NCBI GenBank assembly: GCA_015056495.1
Contig: SVGC01000001.1
Location: 1-64,000, forward strand
Length of the DNA stretch: 64,000 nt
Direction of reading: 5' to 3'
DNA from: Butyrivibrio sp.
GTDB taxonomy: Bacteria; Bacillota; Clostridia; Lachnospirales; Lachnospiraceae
Part shown: in pieces, positions 18,157 through 26,600 of the stretch
How positions within the stretch are numbered: the stretch's first letter is position 1
Layout: each line of letters begins with the position of its first letter
Translations under genes and position numbers: made by a program
Notes under the pieces: model-generated
What the model was told of the DNA's origin: nothing
What the model saw: the letters and a program-made list of their open reading frames with translations, nothing else
Database searches by the model: none

Positions 18157-20445
18157 ATGAAAGGGAAAAGTGTTATGGCAAAGGCCATCAGCGTTCTGAT
18201 GGCAACAACAATGATGGCATCCATGCTCACTGGATGTAATAAAGGGGGCGAAAACGGGGAAACTTCTAGTACAGATACTGCAAAGAGTGAATATACTTAC
18301 GTTGCGGATTATCAGGACATTAATCTTGGAACAGATAATGACAATAGCCATGTCGATGAATTAAAGATCAAGAAGGACTATATTTATTATTTAATTAATG
18401 ATTATTCTGGTGAACAATCAGTGATCACACTTATGAAAGCTGGCATTGCCGATGGCAGTAAAAGTGAGCTTCCGTTGGATATTGGTACTGATGGCTACGT
18501 CAACTCATATGACGTAGCAGAGGATGGAAGCTATGTTGCTCTTGTTTATTCATATTCAGAAGATGATTCCGGTCAATACTTTTTGGAAAGTTATGACAGC
18601 AATGGCCAGCAGATCTGCAAGAATGAGATAGCAGAGCTTGCAAATAGTGATGTCTACATATCAAATATGTATGTAAATAATGATGGACTTGTAGTAATAC
18701 CATCTGAAGAAGCAGCTATTGTCTATGACCAGAGCGGAAATAAGAAAAATGAGATTGAATATGGCAGTTCTGTTAACTGGGTTTATACAACATGTATAGG
18801 GCAGGATGGTAACCTGTACTTATGTTATAATGCCAATGACAATGGCAATTATTCAAGCAAGGTTGGAAAGCTTGATCTGGCAAGTGGAAAGCTTGAAGAA
18901 GTAACAGGTGGCCTGAATATTTCTGATGCATCTGCAATGACAAGTATTGGTGATGGTAAGTTTTTACTTTCAAGTTCAGATTCTTTATATCTTATAAATG
19001 CCAATGATGGCAGTTCAGAAAAGGCTTTTGACTGGCTTACCTGTGATATTAACGGTAGATATGTAACTTCTGTTTGCAATGCAGATGAAGAGAATTTCTA
19101 TGCAGTAGTTGATGACTGGGAAAGCGGTATGACCGATTTTGTTAAGGTCAATAAAGTTAAGAGTTCAGAAGTAGCAGAAAAAAAGGAAATTGTTTTAGGT
19201 ACTCTTTATAGTGATTCTTCTGTAACATCTTCAGTCATTAAGTTTAATAAGAACAATCCGGAATATCATGTTTCAATCAAGACATATTTTGATACGAGCA
19301 ACACAACGGATACAGCATATGCAGATGCAATCACAGCAATGAACAATGACATTTTGACAGATGATTGTCCTGATATCATTGATCTGAGCTCGCTTCATAT
19401 TCCTGCTCTTGCTCAGAAGGGGCTTTTAGAAGATCTTGGTACTTATTTAGATACTTCAGATAAGATCAGAAAAGATGATCTGCTTGATAGCGTAATAAAT
19501 GGCTATTCATATGATGGAAAACTTGTTGGAATTCCTAACAGAATCTACATAAATACGCTTATAGGCAGTGTGAGTGATGTTGGTACAGCAGAGAACTGGA
19601 CTGTTTCAGAAATGCTGGATGTAGCCAAAGCCAATCCTGACAAGGCGGTCATGGATTATGCTACTAAAGGAAGTATGCTTCAGGTACTTATCAGTTACGA
19701 TCAGGATAGTTTTATAGATTGGGAAAAAGGTACATGTAATTTTGATAATCAGGATTTCATTGATGTACTTGAGTTTTGTAATACACTTCCAGATGATGAT
19801 GACGATTCAGTATGGGGTGATGATGATTCTACACCTGTAAAAATTAAAAAAGGTAAAGTACTCTTGGCTCCTGTATCATTATCTGAGCCTGAGTCAATTC
19901 AGGAGTATCAGAGTTACTTCACAGGAGAATCAAATTTTATAGGCTTCCCAAGTAATGGTGGAAGCGGAGCCTATATGGATGCATTTTGTCTGTATGGAAT
20001 CACTTCTAAATCAGATGTAAAAGAAGGAGCCTGGGCATTTATTGAATCTTCACTTACTAATGTAGATGATAATGGATATTTTTATGGTGTTTCTCCTCTT
20101 AAGTCAGAAATTGAAAAACAAATTGCCAAGTCTCAGGAAGTATCCTATGCAACAGATGAAAATGGTGAGTATATTCTTGATGAAAATGGAGAAAAGATCA
20201 TAGAAGGCACAAGCTCAATTTCTTATGGTGACTGGGATTATACATATCATCCAGTGACAGATGAAGAGGCTGAGATCTTTAGAAAAATAATAAACAATGC
20301 AGAGCCTTCACAGACGTCTGATCAGACGGTACTTGATATCATACAGGAAGAAGCCGGTGCATATTTCAGTGGTCAGAAGTCTCCAGAGGATGTAGCTGGT
20401 ATCATTCAGAGCAGAATAAATATTTATATTAATGAAAGCAGATAA
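18157..20445 (+). CDS. lipoprotein: propeller-like N-terminus fused to extracellular solute-binding domain
   Basis: 762 residues, ribosome site AAGGAGGGA. Lipoprotein signal with lipobox MLTGC at about residue 26. Residues ~45-345 consist of repeated short strands with DG/ND turns (YVALVYSYSEDDSGQYF, GDGKFLLSSSDSLYLIN) that look like a beta-propeller. From about 350 the protein changes to a family-1 extracellular solute-binding fold (SSVIKFNKNNPEYHVSIKTY, CPDIIDLSSLHIPALAQKG, YDGKLVGIPNRIYINT, EGAWAFIESSL). Such domains bind sugars for ABC importers, but no permease gene is adjacent. It may serve as a sensor or use an importer encoded elsewhere. Confidence 0.85.
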   Translation: MKGKSVMAKAISVLMATTMMASMLTGCNKGGENGETSSTDTAKSEYTYVADYQDINLGTDNDNSHVDELKIKKDYIYYLINDYSGEQSVITLMKAGIADGSKSELPLDIGTDGYVNSYDVAEDGSYVALVYSYSEDDSGQYFLESYDSNGQQICKNEIAELANSDVYISNMYVNNDGLVVIPSEEAAIVYDQSGNKKNEIEYGSSVNWVYTTCIGQDGNLYLCYNANDNGNYSSKVGKLDLASGKLEEVTGGLNISDASAMTSIGDGKFLLSSSDSLYLINANDGSSEKAFDWLTCDINGRYVTSVCNADEENFYAVVDDWESGMTDFVKVNKVKSSEVAEKKEIVLGTLYSDSSVTSSVIKFNKNNPEYHVSIKTYFDTSNTTDTAYADAITAMNNDILTDDCPDIIDLSSLHIPALAQKGLLEDLGTYLDTSDKIRKDDLLDSVINGYSYDGKLVGIPNRIYINTLIGSVSDVGTAENWTVSEMLDVAKANPDKAVMDYATKGSMLQVLISYDQDSFIDWEKGTCNFDNQDFIDVLEFCNTLPDDDDDSVWGDDDSTPVKIKKGKVLLAPVSLSEPESIQEYQSYFTGESNFIGFPSNGGSGAYMDAFCLYGITSKSDVKEGAWAFIESSLTNVDDNGYFYGVSPLKSEIEKQIAKSQEVSYATDENGEYILDENGEKIIEGTSSISYGDWDYTYHPVTDEEAEIFRKIINNAEPSQTSDQTVLDIIQEEAGAYFSGQKSPEDVAGIIQSRINIYINESR

Positions 20446-20530
20446 TTACATGACATTAAAGGAAATGTTGACGTTAATGATCAGAGGCAGCAGGAATCGC
20501 TGCTGACTGCTAAAGAAAAGATTCTTGTTG

Positions 20531-20573
20531 AAAAACGCAGGACCAAACTTAGTGTATGGTCTTGCGTTTTTTT
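20531..20573 (+). terminator. intrinsic terminator of the solute-binding lipoprotein gene
   Basis: AAAAACGCAGGACCA / TGGTCTTGCGTTTTT (one wobble) with an 11-base loop and a T-run. A smaller GCAGCAG...CTGCTGAC hairpin precedes it. Confidence 0.9.
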
Positions 20574-20629
20574 ACCTCTATTGCTAAAACGTTAATTTAA
20601 GAATAAAATATAGTATAGAGGATTATGAC

Positions 20630-21835
20630 ATGGCAGAAATCACATTGAATGTTAGGATGCTCGGAGGCTTTTCTATTACCCACGATGGAAGAGAAGTTGT
20701 GCTTGGCAGGAATAAATCTGCCAAGTTTATAAAAGTACTTCAGATTGTATGGCTCGCTGGAGACAGAGGCATATCTAAAGGTCAGCTCGTAAGCCGTATC
20801 TATTCAGATCAGGAGCTATTGACCAATCTTAGCAACAGTTTGAACAATCTTTTTTACCAAATGCGCAAACAGATGGTAAAGTCAGGACTTCCGGATTATG
20901 AATATGTAGTTAAAAAAGACTCCATGTTCATGATCGATGAAAAGACTGAAATCATAACTGATGTTGGCCTCTTTATTGACTTTTGCAGCAAGGGCGATAG
21001 AGCATCTGACACAGAGGAGAAACTTGCATATTACATAAAGGCTTTTGACATTTACATAGGAGAACTGCTTCCTGAAAATGCCAGTGAAGTGCAGGTAATC
21101 ACAGATAGTGCACTGCTTCATAAGAGGTATGCAAGGGTAGTTCAGTGGCTGGGAGACTATTATAAGGATCAGAAAAATTATCCGCAGATGTATAGGATAT
21201 ATGAAAAAGCAGCCAAGATCTATCCTGCAGATGACTGGCAGGCAGGTCAGATAGATTCTCTTGTATCCAGAGAAATGTATAAGGATGCATATGATCTGTA
21301 TGACAAGACAGTTCGCTATTATAAGGAAGAGCTTGGAATACAGCCGACCGAACGTCTGGCAGAGTGCTATAACAGAATGAACGATCATCTCAATAGCGGT
21401 GACAGGCGTCTTTCAGATATTCAGGAAGAAATCATAACTCTGCGAAGTGATAGAAAAGGCGCGTATTACTGCTCTTATCCTGGCTTTGTAGACTGTTATC
21501 ATCTGCTATGCAGGACTATGGAGCGTTCAGGCCAGTCAATTTATCTCATGCTATGTACTTTGACTGATTATAACGGCAAGCCTATTGTCAATCGTGACAA
21601 ATTGAAATTAAGATCAGAAGAATTGCAAGGAGTAATTAAGTATTCGCTTCGATATGGAGATGCTTTTTGCAAATACAGTGATTCTCAGTATCTGATTTTG
21701 CTCACTGGCCTGCCTTATGAGGCAGCAGATATTGTATCATCACGTATTGTAAAAAGATTAAAAGAAACAATTGGATATAAAGTAACTATCAACTGCAGTG
21801 CTGCATCAATTGCAGAATTGCCTGAACAAAAGTGA
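20630..21835 (+). CDS. SARP-type regulator (winged helix + BTAD) with degenerate GGDEF-like tail
   Basis: 401 residues, cytosolic. Residues ~1-100 are an OmpR/SARP-like winged-helix domain (LNVRMLGGFSITHDGREVVL, SNSLNNLFYQMRKQM). Residues ~100-265 form a helical bacterial transcriptional activator (BTAD/TPR-like) domain (YYKDQKNYPQMYRIYEKAAK, YYKEELGIQPTERL). The last ~130 residues resemble a GGDEF domain without its signature (LRYGDAFCKYSDSQYLILLT, VSSRIVKRLKETIGYKVTIN), so cyclic-di-GMP synthesis is unlikely but nucleotide or partner sensing is possible. The next gene encodes a PilZ protein, which supports a link to cyclic-di-GMP. Target genes are unknown. Confidence 0.8.
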   Translation: MAEITLNVRMLGGFSITHDGREVVLGRNKSAKFIKVLQIVWLAGDRGISKGQLVSRIYSDQELLTNLSNSLNNLFYQMRKQMVKSGLPDYEYVVKKDSMFMIDEKTEIITDVGLFIDFCSKGDRASDTEEKLAYYIKAFDIYIGELLPENASEVQVITDSALLHKRYARVVQWLGDYYKDQKNYPQMYRIYEKAAKIYPADDWQAGQIDSLVSREMYKDAYDLYDKTVRYYKEELGIQPTERLAECYNRMNDHLNSGDRRLSDIQEEIITLRSDRKGAYYCSYPGFVDCYHLLCRTMERSGQSIYLMLCTLTDYNGKPIVNRDKLKLRSEELQGVIKYSLRYGDAFCKYSDSQYLILLTGLPYEAADIVSSRIVKRLKETIGYKVTINCSAASIAELPEQK

Positions 21836-21920
21836 CAGGCGAAGTTGTAAATTGCAGGATTGCTACAGCAAAGGCATTAGGCAAAAATGTAGAATTACAC
21901 AAATGCAAAAGGAGAGGGCT

Positions 21921-22232
21921 ATGGAAGATCGCAGAAAAATCAACAGAGTGAGTTATCCTACAAAGAGTGTTTTGGTAGATTGTGAGACACAGACAAGATA
22001 TTACGTTAAAACAGATAATGTAAGCCCACTTGGTATGGGACTTATTGCAGATAGCACTATTCCAAATCTTGTTGGGAAAGATGTTATTATTGTAGCCGAA
22101 ACTATGATAATGTATGCCGATGTTGTCAGACAGGTCAAAAATGAAGATGGAACGGTAACACTTGGTGTCAACGCCAGAAAGTTTACAGAAGATGTTCTTG
22201 AGTATCTGTTTGATAGAATAGTTGGAGAATAA
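21921..22232 (+). CDS. PilZ-domain protein (cyclic-di-GMP receptor candidate), 103 aa
   Basis: Single-domain PilZ protein. The first residues MEDRRKINRVSYPTK contain the RxxxR-type arginine motif, and DNVSPLGMGLIAD matches the downstream (D/N)xSxxG motif; both contact cyclic-di-GMP in this family. The rest is a six-stranded barrel core (VIIVAETMIMYADVV). The ATG at 21921 follows AAAAGGAGAGGGCT; an in-frame upstream ATG would overlap the regulator gene and add unrelated residues. It sits between the SARP-GGDEF-like gene and a 61-residue protein, probably in one operon. Confidence 0.85.
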   Translation: MEDRRKINRVSYPTKSVLVDCETQTRYYVKTDNVSPLGMGLIADSTIPNLVGKDVIIVAETMIMYADVVRQVKNEDGTVTLGVNARKFTEDVLEYLFDRIVGE

Positions 22233-22233
22233 T

Positions 22234-22419
22234 ATGGATAAAAGAGACGTATCTGATATAAAGGAGTCTGAAACTTTTGTAGTTACCATCCAACATTCCC
22301 AGAATTCCACCTGGCAGGGTGAAGTCACCTGGGTAACCGGAGAAAACGAAAAAATTCATTTTAGGAGCGGACTTGAGCTTATCAAGATTATAAACGAGGT
22401 AATTTCAAAAAATAGTTAA
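22234..22419 (+). CDS. small conserved-type protein (61 aa)
   Basis: Starts one base after the PilZ stop with GGAG upstream; an in-frame TTG at 22222 lies inside the PilZ gene. The core VVTIQHSQNSTWQGEVTWV followed by HFRSGLELIKIINEVI is a pattern I have seen in short Lachnospiraceae proteins, but it has no assigned function. Its tight coupling to the PilZ gene suggests a shared signalling role; that is inference. Confidence 0.7.
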   Translation: MDKRDVSDIKESETFVVTIQHSQNSTWQGEVTWVTGENEKIHFRSGLELIKIINEVISKNS

Positions 22420-22469
22420 TAAGGTAGTTGAGTTTAGTTTTATCTATTAATTTCACATCGAACGGAGAG

Positions 22470-22511
22470 AGGATGCCCTGCGAGAAAGAGTCGCAGGCGA
22501 CATCCTTTTTT
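22470..22511 (+). terminator. terminator of the SARP-PilZ operon
   Basis: AGGATGCCCTGCGA and TCGCAGGCGACATCCT pair with a two-base bulge and run into TTTTT. It abuts the stop codon of the convergent minus-strand gene. Confidence 0.85.
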
Positions 22512-23262
22512 ATTGCGAATATCTTTTAATCAAATAGGAAGCAATTTTATATGATGGCAAAGTTTTTGATAGACAGATGCTAGTACCTGCTCCCAGAAGG
22601 TTTATATTTTTTTGCTCGTCATTACTATTTGCCATAAATAATATCTTAAGTCTATTCTGGGACTGGCGCCTTATGGCTGCGTTAAATAAAATAGCCTGAT
22701 CCATAACTTTCATTTTCATATCAATATTTATGATTACAATATTGGCGTCTCTTATATAGTTTAGTAGCTTGGGTTCATCTGGCTTGATGATATAGGTATT
22801 AAAGCCGTCTTTTAAAAATATAGATAGTTCCTGTACATATTCTGGATTATCATCAATCATAAGAATATTACTTAGCACAGTTTTTCTCTTTGACATATCC
22901 TGCGCTATTTGTGATACAGCATCGGCTATTTCAACTTGTTCTTTATTAAAAATATCTGAAACAAAGATTTTAGGGACAATAGATTTAAAAGTTGACATTA
23001 TTTCAGTTGGACCATATGCATAAACAGTTTTTTCTTCTTCAATGCATACATCTCGCAGGTAATAGCATATTTGTAAAAAAATAGTATTTACTTCATTAGG
23101 CAGGATTAAGAAAAAGAAAGGTGTTTTGCCCTTTGCAGCTGCGATTTCGCTTATATCGTAATCACACCAAAGAGGAATAAGATTGGATGATTCAAAGTAG
23201 CCATGACTCAAAAGTCTGGCACTAGACTTATTTCCGGATATTACTGCCAACTCGTTAGACAT
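22510..23262 (-). CDS. response-regulator-like protein with N-terminal unknown domain (250 aa)
   Basis: The C-terminal ~120 residues have receiver-domain order: SNILMIDDNPEYVQELSIFL (acidic pair), NIVIINIDMK (phospho-acceptor position) and the late ILFMAN ... CLSKTLPS with lysine. Spacing and the IID/DMK context are unusual, so phosphorylation is uncertain. The N-terminal ~130 residues (ELAVISGNKSSARLLSHGYF, PFFFLILPNEVNTIFLQIC) form another alpha/beta domain that may be a second degenerate receiver. No DNA-binding domain is present. Convergent with the SARP-PilZ operon and divergent from the surface protein gene. A scaffold or c-di-GMP/phospho-signalling partner is possible. Confidence 0.7.
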   Translation of the reverse strand: MSNELAVISGNKSSARLLSHGYFESSNLIPLWCDYDISEIAAAKGKTPFFFLILPNEVNTIFLQICYYLRDVCIEEEKTVYAYGPTEIMSTFKSIVPKIFVSDIFNKEQVEIADAVSQIAQDMSKRKTVLSNILMIDDNPEYVQELSIFLKDGFNTYIIKPDEPKLLNYIRDANIVIINIDMKMKVMDQAILFNAAIRRQSQNRLKILFMANSNDEQKNINLLGAGTSICLSKTLPSYKIASYLIKRYSQ

Positions 23263-23373
23263 AGCTTATCCTCCAGTTTTGTCAAGAATACATGATTCTT
23301 GTTGTCATAAATGAAGCAACTCTAAATGTTCTTTTATATATTGTAACATTATTCAACGGTAAAACAATATTTA

Positions 23374-23441
23374 TATAATATGAATGAGTCACAGGGGAGC
23401 TGTGAGAAAATGAGAGATCATTTTTTCATGGCTCCTTTTTT
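23374..23441 (+). promoter_or_regulatory. leader with mutually exclusive hairpins and terminator (attenuator or very short RNA)
   Basis: A TATAAT -10 (23374-23379) with a poor -35 is followed at 23396-23435 by an 18-bp stem (GGAGCTGTGAGAAAATGA / TCATTTTTTCATGGCTCC, three wobbles) and TTTTTT to 23441. A smaller stem CACAG / CTGTG (23390-23394 / 23400-23404) overlaps its left arm, so only one can form. The unit lies between divergent genes ~180 bases before the surface protein, the layout of an attenuated leader. The remaining ~180 bases are AT-rich without a clear second promoter. Confidence 0.5.
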
Positions 23442-23622
23442 GGTTAAAAATAAACTAATCATAAACAAATTATAAAGAATAAAAATAAATGTTTTTATGA
23501 TGATTTCTATGATTATCGACTGATATATTAAAGTTACAAAATGAAAGAGAGTCTAGGCAAAGTCAATAAATACAAGATGTTTAGACATGGAACTATAAAA
23601 AAGCACAAAAGGAGAAAAAATT

Positions 23623-26600
23623 ATGAAGAGAAATAACCTTGTTAATAAGAAAATCATTAGTGCGATTGCTATCGGTTTATCAGCAGTTATGGCTTCCACA
23701 CCTATAACATCACTTGCAGCAGAAAATGAAGCACTAGACAACAATGATAATAATAGCACAACTGAAAACCAGCAGGAAGAGACAGCAGTAGCAACACAGA
23801 ACGAATCATCACAGGAAATGACACAGGCAGTCGAGCAGGTTACAGAAGCACAGACTGCAGCAGAAAATACAGCACAGGTTGCTCAGTCTGAAGAAACTGC
23901 AGTATTAAATCAGGTAGTGATCGAGTCAGCTGAGACAGTAGCTACAGAAAGTACTGAGACACAGGAAAGCCAGACAGAAGCAACTCAGGCTTCTGATCTT
24001 CTTGATACAGTAGCAGACGAATCCAATCAGTCAGCTCAGAGTTCAATCGATGCAAAAGATTCTGTTGAAGCAGCTCAGGAAATCATAGATGATGCACAGA
24101 AAAATGTTGATGCAGCAACAACAGTTGTAAGTGAAAAAACAGATGATGCTATTGGAGCAGCAGAGTCAGCAACAATGGCAGCTGATGATACAAATAGATC
24201 ACTTGAAGCAGCAACTGAAGCAAATGAAGCAGCACAGAATTCTGAAACAAGTGAAGAAGCTGAGCAGAATGCATTTATAGCTCAGGCAGCAGCAGATGAA
24301 GCAGCAGAGACAGCTCAGATAGCTCAGGCTGATGCAGATGCAGCAAGCCAGGCAGCACTTGAGGCACAGGCAGCATACGAAGCAGCACTTGCAGAAGCAA
24401 CAGCAGCACAGGAAGCAGCAGAAAAAGAACTTGCAGAAGGAAAAGCAAGCGCACAGCAGGCACTTGACGACGCACAGGCAGCTCTTGACGCAGCACAGGC
24501 TCTTAAGGATGCAGCAGATGAAGCAGCAGCTAAGGCAACAGAAGCAGCAGAAGTAGCAGAGAATGCAGCAGCAGACGCAGAGAAAGCAGCACAGGAAGCA
24601 GCAGATGAGCTTGAAGAGGCAAGAGAACAGCTGGCAGTAGCTAATGAAACACTTGAAGAAAAGACAGCAGCAGAGACAGCAGCAAAGGACGCATATACAC
24701 AGGCACAGAGCAATGCTACAGCAGCAACAAATACATATAATGAAGCAGTAACAGCAGCAGAGACAGCAGCACAGAATCTCACAGATGCTCAGAGCACAGT
24801 AGAAACAAAGACTCAGGCAGTTCAGGATAAAGAAGCAGATGTAACAGCAAAAGAAACAGCACTCTCACAGGCACAGGCAGCAGCAAGTGAAGCAACTACA
24901 GCAGTTACAACAGCACAGAAGGCAGTAACAGATGCAGAATCAGCTCTTGAAACAGCTAAGACAGCTCTTTCAGAAGCAACCAGCAAGGTTACAGAGATGC
25001 AGGAAGCTGAAAACAGTGCTAAGGCGGCTTGGGAATCAGCAGTTGCAGAGCTTGGATCAACTTCCGCAGAAGCACAGCAGTTAAAGCAGGCTTATGAAGA
25101 TGCTAAGGCAGCAAGAATTGCAGCAGAAGATGCTAAGAATACAGCAGCCGGTGCAGTAGCAACAGCAGCTACAGAAAAGACTAATGCAGATAATGCTCTT
25201 ACACAGGCTCAGAGTGCAGTTACAACAGCAGAAGGAAAAGTTACAGCAGCACAGAATGCATTAACAGAAGCTCAGAGCGCACTTACAACAGCTCAGAATG
25301 AAAAGGCAGAAGCAGATGCGGCTCTTGTAGCAGCTACAACAGCTAAGGAAGCAGCAGATGCTAAGGCAAGTGCAGCTAAGGCTGCAGCAGATGTAGCAGA
25401 GACAGCGCTCGGTACAGCAGAAAGTGAACTTGGAATAGCTCAGACAGCATATGATGATGCAAAAGAATATTATGACAATCTCTTAAACAGCCTTACAACA
25501 TATGAAGCTGAGCAGACACTTAAAAATCCAAATGCTACTCCAGAAGAAAAGAAGGCAGCAGCTGATGCAATCATGAATGCACAGTACGGAGAAGACAATG
25601 TTTCCTTCGACGAAGAAAAGAATCTGTATGTGGTAACTGGAGAAGATGGCAGTGAGAAATATTATGAAGTAAAGGCAGATGGTAACGACATAGATATCAA
25701 TGAACTGTCAGTTACTTATGAACCAACAACCTGCATAGAAGAAACTGATTGGACAAGGAATCCGAATCAGCTTGATAGAAAAGAGAGAGAGCTTAAGAAA
25801 AAGTATGGTAATTCTGATGATTACGTCATTTCACTGTTTGCATATGATACTTATGAAGGAAATAGATTAGTCAGATATTACTCATATAGAGTATTTGAAG
25901 CTGAAGATCAGACATCAACTGCAGCAGAGATTAACGCAATGGCTCCTTCAGGATACATTGACCCTAACAAGATCGAAGGCAGATATGAAGCTGAAAATCT
26001 CCTTGGCAGACCTGAAGTATACGAGGCTCATTGTGAATTTACAACTGATGATGATGGCTATGTAACAGGTGTACAGTGGTATTATCGACAAGGCTTTGGA
26101 ATGATCAAGAGATACATACCTGAAGATGACTGGTCCAATATCACAGGCGTTCACGGAACATTTGCACCTCTTGAACAGAGCTACACAACAAACACAACAG
26201 TTGCTAAGATTAGAGATATGTCAGAACTTGTAGAGGCAGCTGAAAACAATAAGACAGAAGCACTGAACAACCTCAATACAGCTACAACAAATCATACAAA
26301 TGCTCAGACAACATATGACAACCTTAAGTCAGCATACGATGCAGCAGATGCTACAGCCAAGGCTAAGGCAGATGCAGAGACAGCAGCACAGAATACAGTT
26401 ACCCAGAAAGAAACAGCAGTTACCAACGCTCAGAACACAGTAAGTGCTAAGAAATCAGCTCTTGAAACAGCAAATACCAACCTTGAAGCAGCACAGAGTG
26501 CAGAGCAGGAAGCACAGAACAATGTAACAGCTAAGCAGACAGCTCTTGACGAAGCAAATGCAGATCTTACAACCAAGACTAATACATACAACGATGCAGT

